From contig NZ_RBZM01000005.1 of NCBI RefSeq assembly GCF_003628305.1, positions 310,001 through 374,000 of the forward strand: a stretch of 64,000 nucleotides of DNA, given 5' to 3'. The DNA is from Cohnella endophytica. GTDB lineage: Bacteria > Bacillota > Bacilli > Paenibacillales > Paenibacillaceae. The notes under the pieces were generated by a model. That model was not told the origin of the DNA, searched no databases, and saw nothing but the letters and a program-made list of their open reading frames with translations. Position numbers and translations under genes: made by a program. Position 1 is the first letter of the stretch. Every line of letters begins with the position of its first letter. Shown here piece after piece: positions 36,384-45,104 of the stretch.

Positions 36384-37538
36384 ATGCGGCAACAATACGA
36401 TGTCATCGTCGTAGGCGCGGGATCGATGGGAATGAGCGCCGGATACGAATTAGCGCGACGCGGCTTAAAAACCCTTTTGATCGACGCTTTCGATCCGCCG
36501 CATGCGATGGGTAGCCACCACGGCGAGCCTCGGTTGATCCGGCACGCTTACAGCGGCGGTCCGACGTACGTGAAGCTCGCGCTAAGGGCTGACGAACGTT
36601 GGCGCGAACTTGAAGCCGCAACGGGAGAAAAGCTGTTGGAGCGATCGGGCGTGCTTAATATCGCGGATCCGAACGTTTACTCGTACGAAGGACGATTCCC
36701 GGATGCCGCGAACTACGGCGTGAGAATCGAAGACCTGACCGCTCGCGATATCCGGGAACGTTGGCCAGGAGTTGTCGTTCCCGACCATTATCGGGCGATG
36801 TTCGAACCGGATGCCGGATATTTGTACAGCGAGAAATGCATAACCGCTTATCGGAAATTAGCCGTGGAAGCGGGAGCCCGTTTGCTTACGAATACATTTG
36901 TCACCGGCATCCGGCCGGAAAAAGCTTTCGTGACAGTCACAACGGGAGAAGAGTCATACATCGCGGACCAAGTCGTACTTACCGCGGGTGCATGGTATCG
37001 GTCGTTCGCTTCCTTGATCGACGTCCCGGTTAGGGCGGTACGCAAGGTTGTCGGATGGTTCCGGCCGGAAAACGATTCTTTCGATGCCGGGTCTTTTCCC
37101 GGATTTACGTACGGCGACGCTAGCGGGGGCTATTACGGTTTTCCCAGCATCGGCGGCGCAGGGGTCAAGATCGGCCGGCACGACGGAGGCGTTCCCTGGC
37201 AACCGGGGGAACCGCTTGAGCCTTTCGGGGCTTATCCCGACGACGAGGCGGATTTGCGAGCGGCGCTAGAGGCGTTCTTGCCGGGCGCCGCCGGAGAACT
37301 CATACGCGGGGTCGCGTGTAAATACGAGATCACGCCCGATGAGGACTTCCTGATCGACGCCCATCCCGAACATCCGAACGTGCTACTCGCCGGCGGATTT
37401 TCCGGGCACGGCTTCAAGTTCGCAAGCGCCGTCGGAGAACTGTTGGCGGACCGGATCGAGCTGGGAAGTTGGGGGCGCGACATTGATTTATTTTCGCTAT
37501 CGCGGTTCTCCCCAACGAAATCAACAAATTCGCTTTAA
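36384..37538 (+). CDS. FAD-dependent N-methyl amino acid oxidase (SolA/SoxA-like)
   Basis: A 384-residue DAO-fold flavoenzyme similar to N-methyl-L-tryptophan oxidase and monomeric sarcosine oxidase. The FAD motif VVGAGSMGMSAGYELARRG begins near residue 7, GSHHGEPRLIRHAY near residue 42 is typical, and the CKYEITPDEDFLIDAHPE segment near residue 312 holds the cysteine that bonds FAD covalently in relatives. GGAGG lies 8 bp before the ATG at 36384. It is not part of the canonical B. subtilis ytm or yxe operons as I know them. Confidence 0.87.
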   Translation: MRQQYDVIVVGAGSMGMSAGYELARRGLKTLLIDAFDPPHAMGSHHGEPRLIRHAYSGGPTYVKLALRADERWRELEAATGEKLLERSGVLNIADPNVYSYEGRFPDAANYGVRIEDLTARDIRERWPGVVVPDHYRAMFEPDAGYLYSEKCITAYRKLAVEAGARLLTNTFVTGIRPEKAFVTVTTGEESYIADQVVLTAGAWYRSFASLIDVPVRAVRKVVGWFRPENDSFDAGSFPGFTYGDASGGYYGFPSIGGAGVKIGRHDGGVPWQPGEPLEPFGAYPDDEADLRAALEAFLPGAAGELIRGVACKYEITPDEDFLIDAHPEHPNVLLAGGFSGHGFKFASAVGELLADRIELGSWGRDIDLFSLSRFSPTKSTNSL

Positions 37539-37557
37539 TTAAGAAGGAGGCAATCCA

Positions 37558-38052
37558 ATGAGCCAACATGAAGCTCCGGTCGATATCGACTCGTATTTGC
37601 ATACTTACGAACAGCTGCATCAAGCGATAGAAGGATTGTCCGAAGACCAACTCCGATGGAAGCCTTCGGAGAAGCAATGGAGCGTAACGGAGGTACTAAC
37701 GCATCTGGCGGACCATAACATCGTCGTCTCATTCCGCTTGCGCGAGATTTTGTCCGGCTCGGAAGTTCGTCTGCCCGCGTTCGGCCAAGATTCTTGGGTA
37801 GCCGGCCAGAAGGCGAACGAAGGAAACGCTTCGGACGTCCTGGGTATTTTCCGCAGCTTGCTCATTTACAATAGCTTGACGTTCCGCAGGTTAACCGCCG
37901 AGGATTGGAACAAAACGGGCGTGAATTTCAAAGGCGAGACGGTAACTCTGGCCACGATCATTAAGGGGTTCATCTCGCACGTTCATCATCATCTGGGGCA
38001 AATCGATCGCATTAAGAAAGCTGAGACTAAGCATGTCGGCCTAACGGAATAA
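37558..38052 (+). CDS. DinB/YfiT-like putative metal-dependent thiol transferase
   Basis: A 164-residue four-helix DinB protein. Likely metal ligands are histidines in the helix LTHLADHN near residue 48 and in HVHHHLGQ near residue 143. Some members are bacillithiol S-transferases, so a role in thiol chemistry would suit this sulfur operon. That link is inference. AAGGAGG precedes the ATG. Confidence 0.82.
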   Translation: MSQHEAPVDIDSYLHTYEQLHQAIEGLSEDQLRWKPSEKQWSVTEVLTHLADHNIVVSFRLREILSGSEVRLPAFGQDSWVAGQKANEGNASDVLGIFRSLLIYNSLTFRRLTAEDWNKTGVNFKGETVTLATIIKGFISHVHHHLGQIDRIKKAETKHVGLTE

Positions 38053-38090
38053 AGATCGAAACAAAACGAGAGCGAAAGCAGGTGGAGGAT

Positions 38091-38624
38091 ATGACGGATC
38101 GGAAAGTCATCATACGCCAGGCCGCGGACAGCGATAGGGAAGCGATCATACGGGTGTTGCTGGATGCTTACGGGCAATACGAGAATACGCTCTCCTCGGA
38201 GCGTTGGGTGCAATACAAGGAAAGTTTTCTCCATGCAATCGACGCCCCTACGACGAGAGATCGGCTAGTCGCCGAGGTGGATGGGGATATCGTCGGAAGC
38301 GTGTTTCTATATGACTCCTCCGAGACGGCATACGGCGCTCCGCAGTTGGAAATTCATAACCCGATAATTCGTTTGCTCGGAGTATCGACCCAAGCTCGCG
38401 GACTCGGCATTGCGACGGAATTGATTCGCGCCAGCGCCAGATTGGCGTTGGAAGGCGGGGCCGACACGCTTCATCTTCACACTTCGGACATGATGGATTC
38501 GGCGGTCCGACTCTACGAACGGCTTGGCTTCGAACGGGCTTACGACAAGGAGTTCCAGAACGGGGACATCTTGGTGAAGAGCTACCGGCTGCATTTAAGG
38601 GGAACGGCGTTATTGCACTCTTAA
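38091..38624 (+). CDS. GNAT family N-acetyltransferase (SnaA-like)
   Basis: A 177-residue GNAT protein with the acetyl-CoA-binding segment [16 protein letters not shown] near residue 99 and the C-terminal [11 protein letters not shown] motif near residue 145. In B. subtilis SnaA (YtmI) and SnaB (YxeL) acetylate S-(2-succino)cysteine as the first salvage step, and the size and context fit. GGTGGAGG lies just before the ATG at 38091. The GTG at 38082 lies within that ribosome site. Confidence 0.83.
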   Translation: MTDRKVIIRQAADSDREAIIRVLLDAYGQYENTLSSERWVQYKESFLHAIDAPTTRDRLVAEVDGDIVGSVFLYDSSETAYGAPQLEIHNPIIRLLGVSTQARGLGIATELIRASARLALEGGADTLHLHTSDMMDSAVRLYERLGFERAYDKEFQNGDILVKSYRLHLRGTALLHS

Positions 38625-38658
38625 CCAATCAAGCGTTCATCCTAAAGGAGGAATTCGA

Positions 38659-39987
38659 ATGGCTAGAAGCAAAAAATTGAAGCTCGGAACGATCATCCAC
38701 GGGGTTGGCGGCAACGTGTCGGCATGGCGGCATCCGGAAGTTCCCGTCGATGCCAGCGTGAACTTCGAATTTTACAAGAAGCAAGCCCGGGTCGCGGAGG
38801 CGGGCAAGTTCGATCTCGTCTTCATCGCCGACGGCTTGTATATTAACGAGAAGTCGATTCCCCACTTTCTGAACCGGTTCGAGCCGATCACGATTTTGTC
38901 GGCGCTCGCCGCGGTCACGAGCAACATTGGTCTCGTCGGCACGTTGTCGACTTCGTATAGCGAGCCGTTCACCGTGTCTCGCCAGTTCGGTTCGCTCGAT
39001 CACATAAGCGGAGGCCGCGCGGGTTGGAATGTCGTAACTTCTCCACTCGAAGGCTCCGCGAAAAACTACGGTAAGCCGGAGCATCCGACGCATGACGAAC
39101 GCTACAAGATCGCGGAGGAATTTTTGGAAGTGTCCCGCGGGTTATGGGATTCGTGGGAAGACGACGCGTTCGAGCGGAACAAGGAAAGCGGCGTGTTCTT
39201 CGATCCGTCCAAGATGCACCGGCTGGATCATAAGGGAGAGTATTTCTCCGTGCAAGGACCGCTCAATATCGCGCGTTCCAAGCAAGGGCATCCGGTAATC
39301 TTCCAAGCGGGCTCGTCCGAGAGCGGCAGGAAATTGGCGGCGAAGAGCGCGGATGCCGTGTTCACCGGTCACGAGAACATCGAAGAGGCGAAAGCTTTTT
39401 ATAAGGATGTGAAGGATCGCGCGGTCGCATTGGGACGTTCTCGCGACGACATCGCGATCTTCCCGGGCATCGGGCCGATCATCGGGGAGACGGAGGAAGA
39501 TGCGGAGCGCAAATATTTGGAGTACGCGAATTTGGTGACGATCGACAAAGCTTTGGAATATTTGGGACGGTTTTTCGAGCATCATGATTTCTCGCAGTAC
39601 CCGCTCGACGAGCCGTTCCCTGAGCTCGGGGACTTGGGCACGAACAGCTTCCGCAGCGGAACGGACAAGATCAAACAGATCGCCCGCGAGCAGGGGCTGA
39701 CGCTTCGCGAGGTGGCGATCCGCTCGGCGACGCCGCGCAGCGAATTCATCGGGACGGCGGAGAAAGTCGCCAACCTGCTTCAGCGTTGGCACGAGGAGGA
39801 AGCCGCCGACGGCTTCATCATTTACGCCTCGACTCCGGACGCTCTGAGCGACTTCGTCGAACGCGTCGTTCCGTTGCTGCAAGAGCGGGGCATCTACCGC
39901 ACCGAATACGAGTCCGATACGCTTCGCGGCAACCTTGAGCTGCCGATTCCGGAGAACCGTTATACGGTCGCCAAGGTTAATAACTAA
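38659..39987 (+). CDS. NtaA/DszA-type FMN-dependent monooxygenase (CmoJ-like)
   Basis: A 442-residue LLM-class monooxygenase of the NtaA/SnaA/DszA group, with the family's [15 protein letters not shown] near residue 14 and [13 protein letters not shown] near residue 115. Length and family match B. subtilis YtnJ (CmoJ) and YxeK, which cleave N-acetyl-S-(2-succino)cysteine. It depends on externally reduced FMN. AAAGGAGG precedes the ATG, and it is the last gene of the operon before a strong terminator. Confidence 0.88.
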   Translation: MARSKKLKLGTIIHGVGGNVSAWRHPEVPVDASVNFEFYKKQARVAEAGKFDLVFIADGLYINEKSIPHFLNRFEPITILSALAAVTSNIGLVGTLSTSYSEPFTVSRQFGSLDHISGGRAGWNVVTSPLEGSAKNYGKPEHPTHDERYKIAEEFLEVSRGLWDSWEDDAFERNKESGVFFDPSKMHRLDHKGEYFSVQGPLNIARSKQGHPVIFQAGSSESGRKLAAKSADAVFTGHENIEEAKAFYKDVKDRAVALGRSRDDIAIFPGIGPIIGETEEDAERKYLEYANLVTIDKALEYLGRFFEHHDFSQYPLDEPFPELGDLGTNSFRSGTDKIKQIAREQGLTLREVAIRSATPRSEFIGTAEKVANLLQRWHEEEAADGFIIYASTPDALSDFVERVVPLLQERGIYRTEYESDTLRGNLELPIPENRYTVAKVNN

Positions 39988-39998
39988 ATTCATTTGCC

Positions 39999-40042
39999 AA
40001 GTCCCCGTTTCAACGCTAATTGCGTTGGAACGGGGACTTTTT
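39999..40042 (+). terminator. Terminator of the sulfur-salvage operon
   Basis: An 18-bp stem (AAGTCCCCGTTTCAACGC and its complement with one wobble pair) with a short loop, followed by TTTTT. Confidence 0.93.
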
Positions 40043-40064
40043 GTATTGAAAGGAAATTAATATT

Positions 40065-40220
40065 GAGCGCTGTAGTTGGAGTTGGTCAAATTAAATGAGT
40101 GCGGAGAGTGGAAGGTGGGCGCCGTAGTTGGAGTTAGTCAAGCTAAATGAGTGCGGGGAGTGGAGGATGAGCGCTGTAGTTGGAGTTAGTCAAGCTAAAT
40201 GAGTGCGGGGAGTGGAGGGT
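40065..40220. repeat. Three tandem 52-bp direct repeats
   Basis: Units start at 40065, 40117 and 40169. Units 2 and 3 are almost identical, and unit 1 differs at several bases. A partial fourth unit (GAGCGC) begins at 40221. The shared core includes GTAGTTGGAGTTAGTCAA. They lie between the sulfur operon terminator and the eut leader. No binding protein is known. Confidence 0.85.
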
Positions 40221-40280
40221 GAGCGCGAAACGTGCCGTTTTCTATCGTTTTCTGGGGAATGAATCTTCTTGATCTCCAAA

Positions 40281-40316
40281 GGGGCTTGCATTAGACTTAT
40301 AAGTAATCAAGCCCCA
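40281..40316. other. Hairpin in the eut leader
   Basis: GGGGCTTG pairs with CAAGCCCC over an AT-rich interior that can itself pair. It is followed by AAAAA, not T, so it is not a terminator for the forward transcript. It may be the first RNA structure of the leader. Confidence 0.5.
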
Positions 40317-40331
40317 AAAAGAATAGCAGGG

Positions 40332-40347
40332 TAGGCAATGGTGCCTA
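40332..40347 (+). promoter_or_regulatory. Candidate ANTAR (EutV) target hairpin with six-base loop
   Basis: TAGGC and GCCTA form a 5-bp stem around the loop AATGGT. ANTAR proteins recognise hexaloops with A at position 1 and G at position 4, and both are present (40337 and 40340). The hairpin uses the 5' arm of the following terminator, so the two structures exclude each other. EutV is encoded downstream at 47750. Confidence 0.6.
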
Positions 40348-40389
40348 GGATAGAGAACGAGTATCGTTCTTGAGCCTGGGCACCTTTTT
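40340..40389 (+). terminator. Leader terminator before eutL (regulated)
   Basis: GGTGCCTAGG (40340-40349) pairs with CCTGGGCACC (40375-40384) with one wobble, the inner AGAACGA pairs with TCGTTCT, and TTTTT follows at 40385. It stands 50 bp before the first eut gene, where an antitermination switch is expected. Confidence 0.85.
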
Positions 40390-40438
40390 GTCGTGCCGCG
40401 ACAGACGATCGATTCCGAGAAGCGAAGAGGTGAAGGGA

Positions 40439-41089
40439 GTGAACCGTCAACCGATCAGGGGAGTTCCGTTAGCCGTGAGGATCATTCCGAACGTGGACGC
40501 GGGACTGGCGATTCAGCTAAAGCTTCGACCGCATATCCGCAGCTTAGGCTTATTCACGTCGACCGTAGATGACGTGGGTTATACGGCGGTGGACGAAGCG
40601 ACGAAAAAGGCGGCGGTAGAGGTCGTATATGCCCGTTCATTCTATGCGGGCTCAGGACATGCTTCGGGCCCTCTGTCCGGAGAGTTCATCGGCATTATCG
40701 GAGGGGAGACGCCGGCGGAAGTAAGAAGCGGGTTGGACGCGGCTCTCGGGCTGATGGAAAGCGGCGCATGCTTCTACGCGTTGAACGAAGAGCAATCGCA
40801 TGCGTATTATGCTCACGTGATTTCGCGAACGGGATCTTATTTGTCCCATGTGGCGGGTATTCCCGAAGGCGAACCACTCGCTTATTTGATAGCGCCGCCG
40901 CTCGAAGCCGTGTTCGGGCTGGATGCCGCGCTGAAAGCGGCGGACGTGCGGTTGTGCCAATTTTACGGTCCGCCTACGGAGACGAATTTCGGCGGCGGGC
41001 TGCTGACGGGCAGTCAATCGGCTTGCAGTGCGGCGGCGGAAGCTTTCGCCCAAGCGGTGTCCGATGTGGCTCTTTATCCGAAGAAATGA
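40439..41089 (+). CDS. eutL: Ethanolamine microcompartment shell protein EutL
   Basis: A 216-residue tandem-BMC-domain shell protein that forms trimers with a gated pore. It aligns with E. coli EutL over its whole length: LKLRPHIRSLGLFTS near residue 28, VEVVYARSFYAGS near residue 60, SRTGSYLSHVAGI near residue 128 and the ETNFGGGLLTGSQSAC end. GTG at 40439 follows GAGGTG by 6 bp. Open sequence upstream runs into the terminator and is not coding. In many Firmicutes eut loci eutL lies in the middle; here it leads the operon. Confidence 0.92.
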   Translation: MNRQPIRGVPLAVRIIPNVDAGLAIQLKLRPHIRSLGLFTSTVDDVGYTAVDEATKKAAVEVVYARSFYAGSGHASGPLSGEFIGIIGGETPAEVRSGLDAALGLMESGACFYALNEEQSHAYYAHVISRTGSYLSHVAGIPEGEPLAYLIAPPLEAVFGLDAALKAADVRLCQFYGPPTETNFGGGLLTGSQSACSAAAEAFAQAVSDVALYPKK

Positions 41090-41103
41090 GGCGGTGACAA
41101 GAA

Positions 41104-41625
41104 ATGGCCGACCCGACGAAAGCATTAGGAATGATCGAGACGCGAGGAATTCCCGCATTATTCGCTGCCGCGGACGCGGCGGCGAAGACGGCCGACGTAC
41201 AAGTGACCGCTTACGAGAAGGCGGATGCCGGCATCGTGACGATTTACGTTCTTGGCGACGTGTCTTCGGTGAAGACGGCGGTTGAAGCCGGAGCGGAGGC
41301 GGCCAAGAAAGTCGGCATATTGTTGGCAACCCACGTCATCGCCCGGCCGGATGCTTCCGTGTATGCCATGGTACGGTCCAAGCTTCCCAAGCCGACAACG
41401 GATAACTCTTTCGAAGAGAAGATCCAGATCACACTTGAGAACGGCCCTAATGAACCTGAATTGGCAGAGCTGGGCAAGCGAACGGTATCGCAGCTTCGCG
41501 TTCTCGCGCGGCAAATACCCGATTTTCCTTTATCGGCGAAAGAGATCGGGACCGCGAAAAAAGCTCTCTTGCTTAAGCTCCTGACCGAACGGGATAACGA
41601 GGAAAGGGGCGGCGTGGTGGAATGA
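41104..41625 (+). CDS. BMC-domain shell protein with C-terminal SAP-like tail (EutK-like)
   Basis: A 173-residue protein. Residues 4-92 are a standard BMC domain (ALGMIETRGIPALFAAADAA start). A linker (93-125) leads to a helical tail (TVSQLRVLARQIPDFPLSAK onward, near residues 127-162) that looks like a SAP or Rho-N-like helix-extended-helix, a fold that often binds nucleic acid. E. coli EutK has a comparable plan, with a BMC domain plus a helix-turn-helix tail. The final codons overlap the eutE start (ATGA). Confidence 0.83.
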   Translation: MADPTKALGMIETRGIPALFAAADAAAKTADVQVTAYEKADAGIVTIYVLGDVSSVKTAVEAGAEAAKKVGILLATHVIARPDASVYAMVRSKLPKPTTDNSFEEKIQITLENGPNEPELAELGKRTVSQLRVLARQIPDFPLSAKEIGTAKKALLLKLLTERDNEERGGVVE

Positions 41626-43121
41626 TGCTGGACGGAGATTTGCAGGGCATCCAGGAAGCGAGAAACGCGTTGAAGGAAGCGAAGCAAGCACAGAAGCTGC
41701 TGGAGAAAATGACGCAATCGCAGATCGACGAGATCGTGTCCCGAATGGCCATAACCGCGGAAAAGGAAGCCGAGAGGTTGGGGACTCTGGCGGTGGAGGA
41801 GACGGGCTTCGGCGTTCCGGCGGACAAGAAGGCGAAAAACCTGTTCGTAGCCCATGACGTCTATCAAGCTATCCGTAATATGCGGACCGTCGGCATCGTC
41901 CGCAAAGACGAGCAAAAGCGGGTATGGGAAATCGTGCAGCCGATGGGCGTCGTAGCCGCGATCATACCTTCGACGAATCCGACGTCTACGGTCCTATTTA
42001 AGTGCATGATCGCCTTAAAGGCACGCAACGCCATCGTCATTAGCCCGCATCCGTCCGCTCTGCGTTGTTCCCTTGAAGCTGCGAACGCGATGCGCGACGC
42101 GGCCGAACATGCGGGTGCACCGCTTGGCCTCATACACTGCTTGACGCGGCCATCCTTGGAAGCAACGCAGGAACTGATGAGACACAAGCTGACGGACGTT
42201 ATTCTCGCCACGGGCGGAACGGCCATGGTCAAAGCCGCATACAGCTCGGGCAAGCCGGCGTACGGGGTAGGACCGGGCAACGTTCCTGTGTATATTCACC
42301 GAAGCGCCGATCTGCGGCAAGCCGTCGCGCGAATCGTGCAAAGCAAGACGTTCGATAACGGCACGATCTGCGCTTCGGAGCAGGCGCTCGTCGTGGACGA
42401 ACCGATTAAGCGAGAGCTTATGGGAGAACTGGAGCGACAGGGCGCCTATTTCCTGAACGAACGGGATAACGAGAAAGTCGGCGCGATTCTCATGGCCGGC
42501 AAAGGGATGAACCCGAAGGTCGTCGGGAAATCTCCGCGCGCGATCGCGGAGTTGGCGGGTATCGAGATCCAGGACCACGTACGGGTTCTCATTGCGGAGG
42601 AATCCCTAGTCGGACCGGAGCATCCGTATTCCAACGAGAAGCTGTGTCCCGTTCTAGCGCTCTACACGGTTCGAGATTGGCAAGAGGGTTGTCGACTGTG
42701 CATCGAGCTCTTGGAGCAAGGAGGAATGGGCCATACGCTTGGCATTCATTGCGAGGATCTGGAGATCATCGAAGCGTTCGGCTTGGAGAAGCCCGCTTCG
42801 CGGATCGTCGTGAACAGCGGAACGACGTTCGGCGGCATCGGCGCGACGACCGGGATATTCCCCTCGATGACGCTAGGCTGCGGCTCGTTCGGAAGCAACA
42901 TCACGTCGGACAACATCGGGCCTCAACATCTTCTTAACGTGAAACGGGTAGCTTTCGGGATTCGGGAAATGCCCGAACCGGATGACCAACCCCCTCTTGC
43001 TCAGAAGGCGGAAGAGAGGGTAGTCGCGACGTTAGGCGACATTTATGGCAAAGGCGGCATTACGAGGGAAGAAGTTACTAAGATCGTGAAACAAGTATTG
43101 GCCGAAATGCAACCACAATAA
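41622..43121 (+). CDS. eutE: Acetaldehyde dehydrogenase (acetylating) EutE
   Basis: A 499-residue CoA-acylating aldehyde dehydrogenase that turns acetaldehyde, CoA and NAD into acetyl-CoA. The catalytic Cys is near residue 250 in NGTICASEQ, and [14 protein letters not shown] near residue 113 and GVGPGNVP near residue 211 are family motifs. The last 20 residues ([17 protein letters not shown]) form an amphipathic helix of the kind that targets enzymes into microcompartments. It could equally be named PduP-like, but the neighbours fix it as EutE. Confidence 0.92.
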   Translation: MMLDGDLQGIQEARNALKEAKQAQKLLEKMTQSQIDEIVSRMAITAEKEAERLGTLAVEETGFGVPADKKAKNLFVAHDVYQAIRNMRTVGIVRKDEQKRVWEIVQPMGVVAAIIPSTNPTSTVLFKCMIALKARNAIVISPHPSALRCSLEAANAMRDAAEHAGAPLGLIHCLTRPSLEATQELMRHKLTDVILATGGTAMVKAAYSSGKPAYGVGPGNVPVYIHRSADLRQAVARIVQSKTFDNGTICASEQALVVDEPIKRELMGELERQGAYFLNERDNEKVGAILMAGKGMNPKVVGKSPRAIAELAGIEIQDHVRVLIAEESLVGPEHPYSNEKLCPVLALYTVRDWQEGCRLCIELLEQGGMGHTLGIHCEDLEIIEAFGLEKPASRIVVNSGTTFGGIGATTGIFPSMTLGCGSFGSNITSDNIGPQHLLNVKRVAFGIREMPEPDDQPPLAQKAEERVVATLGDIYGKGGITREEVTKIVKQVLAEMQPQ

Positions 43122-43134
43122 GGAGGAATGGGAA

Positions 43135-43422
43135 ATGGCAGGAGAATTGACGGCGCTTGGGATGATCGAAACGAAAGGTTTGGTGGGCTCGATCGAAGCT
43201 GCGGACGCCATGGTCAAGGCGGCAAACGTAAAGCTGATAGGGAAGGTGCACGTCGGAGGAGGGCTCGTAACCGTCATGGTTCGCGGAGACGTCGGAGCGG
43301 TCAAGGCCGCCACAGATGCGGGAGCCGCAGCGGCGGAGAAGATCGGAGAGCTCGTGTCGGTACACGTCATACCAAGGCCGCACTCCGATATCGAGTCGAT
43401 TCTTCCGAAGCTTGAAGGATAA
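43135..43422 (+). CDS. eutM: Hexameric shell protein EutM
   Basis: A 95-residue single BMC-domain protein, the major hexameric facet protein. [20 protein letters not shown] opens the domain, and [16 protein letters not shown] is the usual end. GGAGG lies before the ATG. It follows eutE by 13 bp. Confidence 0.93.
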   Translation: MAGELTALGMIETKGLVGSIEAADAMVKAANVKLIGKVHVGGGLVTVMVRGDVGAVKAATDAGAAAAEKIGELVSVHVIPRPHSDIESILPKLEG

Positions 43423-43430
43423 GCGGCGTA

Positions 43431-44210
43431 ATGGCGCTGATTACGGAAAAGAGCCTGAGGGCGATGTTAGGCAAAGGGCATGGACTTCCGAATCCTTTTC
43501 CGCTAGCAGAGGGCGATCGGGTAACTCCCGCGGCAGCGGATTTCCTGAAGGATAGGCGAATCGGGCTTCGTCGTACCCCCGGGGTGCCGGTCTCTCGTAC
43601 CTCGCTTATTCCGGTCGGCGTGTCGAATCGCCACGTTCATCTGTCGCCGGAACACGTCGAGGCGCTATTCGGAACCGGATACGAGTTAAAGCCCCTTAGG
43701 GAATTGTCCCAGAAGGGCCAATTCGCGGCGCAAGAAACGGTGACGCTGATCGGACCGAAAGGGGCGATACCTAGCGTACGGATTCTGGGACCGGCTCGCG
43801 GTTCTTCTCAAGCGGAGATCTCGCAAACGGATGGTTATCGGTTGGGGGTATCCCCGGCGGTTCGGCTTTCGGGCGACATTCGGGGTACGCCGGGGATCGT
43901 GCTCGCCGGGCCGGCCGGAACGATTTCGCTTGAGGAAGGCTTGATCGTGGCGCGTAACCATGTCCATCTGTCGCCCGAAGAAGCGCAGGAATTGTCCGTT
44001 CAGCCGGGAGATCGGTTGCTTCTGCAGACGCTCGGGGACCGGCCGATTATTTTCGCGGATGCGGTCGCCCGGATAAGCCCCCGGTTCTCGCTCGACTTTC
44101 ATATCGATACGGATGAAGCCAATGCGGCCGCGCTTCGTACGGGAGATAGGGTTCGACTGGTCGGAATCAACATGCGTATCGCGGATTTGTTCAAAGGAGG
44201 GCTGCGGTGA
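43431..44210 (+). CDS. PduL-type phosphate acyltransferase with EutT-N-like N-terminal module
   Basis: A 259-residue protein. Residues 55-257 are a PduL phosphotransacylase with two zinc-binding HVH motifs (VSNRHVHLS near residue 64 and ARNHVHLSPEE near residue 175). It would make acetyl phosphate from acetyl-CoA and free CoA for EutE. Residues 1-47 are a separate small module (ITEKSLRAML then VTPAAADFLKDRRIGL), resembling the N-terminus of the cobalamin adenosyltransferase EutT. The same module ends the next gene. It could be a targeting or tethering domain. Confidence 0.87.
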   Translation: MALITEKSLRAMLGKGHGLPNPFPLAEGDRVTPAAADFLKDRRIGLRRTPGVPVSRTSLIPVGVSNRHVHLSPEHVEALFGTGYELKPLRELSQKGQFAAQETVTLIGPKGAIPSVRILGPARGSSQAEISQTDGYRLGVSPAVRLSGDIRGTPGIVLAGPAGTISLEEGLIVARNHVHLSPEEAQELSVQPGDRLLLQTLGDRPIIFADAVARISPRFSLDFHIDTDEANAAALRTGDRVRLVGINMRIADLFKGGLR

Positions 44211-45103
44211 AGATGGACGATGAGATCAAGCCGCTCGTAAAATCGGTCGTCCTCGAGCTGTTCGAGGTTTGGAAGCGGGACGCCGACAGGCAGCGGCCGA
44301 AACCGAAAGTTCTCTATATTTTTTGCGACAGCACGGCGCATGAGGCTTACACCGATCATTTTATCCATTTGCGCAATCACGGGGTATGCCACGACATTTT
44401 ATTTTTGGACGGAGAAACCTCGGGCTGGCTTGGCATGCATAAGCTCGAGTGCGGCGGTGCCGGACGGATTCTGGCCGCCGACGAATTCGCTCCCGCTCCG
44501 CTTGAGGTCCCGGGAGATTACGACGGAATCGTCATTCCGGAAATCGATCTGGATAACGCCGCGAGGGTGGCTCTCGGAATGAAGGGAACGATCAAGGCAG
44601 AGATCGTATTCGCCTCGCTCGTTCAAGGGAAGTTCGTGCTCGTCGGCGAGGACAGTCCCGGATTGAAGCGGTCCGACCGCCGAACGTTAAAGACGATCTC
44701 CCTGCCGCAACCGTTTGTTCATTTGTTTTCTTATTACAAGCAGGAACTGCGTATGTACGGAGTGGAATTGGCTCCGCAGAAACGGCTGGCCGAGCTTGTC
44801 GTCGAACGACTTGTCTCAAGCCGCAAGCGATCGGAGATGGTAGAAACAGTCGCTATGGCAGAGCCGCATCCACAGACGGAAACGGACAATCCAGTTCGAT
44901 CCGATGCCGATAACGATCCGTCGCGCCTCGCGTTCGAAGGCAAACTCGTCAGCGCTCAATGGGTGAGCGACAAGCTCAAGGGCATTGTCCCTACTTTCGG
45001 CGAACTGGTCGTTTCCAAGAAGACGATCGTTTCTCCTCTCGCGAGAGATATGCTGAAGGATCGCGGTATAACGATCCGTTACGCCGACGAAGGAGGCGTG
45101 TGA
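44207..45103 (+). CDS. Eut-associated flavoprotein-like protein with C-terminal EutT-N-like module
   Basis: A 298-residue protein I cannot name. Residues 33-200 look like a Rossmann-type fold (KVLYIFCDSTAHEAYTDHF, DGIVIPEIDLDNAARVALG) reminiscent of flavoprotein decarboxylase-like or unclassified eut-operon proteins of Firmicutes. A variable linker (210-243) leads to a final 50-residue module (VSAQWVSDKL then IVSPLARDMLKDRGITIRYA), which matches the start of the upstream PduL-type protein. GTG at 44207 is spaced 6 bp from AAAGGAGG and overlaps the pduL stop. The ATG at 44213 is the alternative. Confidence 0.7.
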   Translation: MKMDDEIKPLVKSVVLELFEVWKRDADRQRPKPKVLYIFCDSTAHEAYTDHFIHLRNHGVCHDILFLDGETSGWLGMHKLECGGAGRILAADEFAPAPLEVPGDYDGIVIPEIDLDNAARVALGMKGTIKAEIVFASLVQGKFVLVGEDSPGLKRSDRRTLKTISLPQPFVHLFSYYKQELRMYGVELAPQKRLAELVVERLVSSRKRSEMVETVAMAEPHPQTETDNPVRSDADNDPSRLAFEGKLVSAQWVSDKLKGIVPTFGELVVSKKTIVSPLARDMLKDRGITIRYADEGGV

Positions 45104-45104
45104 C

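Noticed and set aside
40370..40438. N-terminal extension of EutL
   Set aside because: It would be translated from the terminator hairpin. GTG at 40439 has a correct ribosome site and gives the normal EutL length.
40241..40440. Cobalamin riboswitch before the eut operon
   Set aside because: I looked for the conserved B12-box pattern and a multi-stem aptamer and saw neither. The leader is short and has the ANTAR-type hairpin instead.
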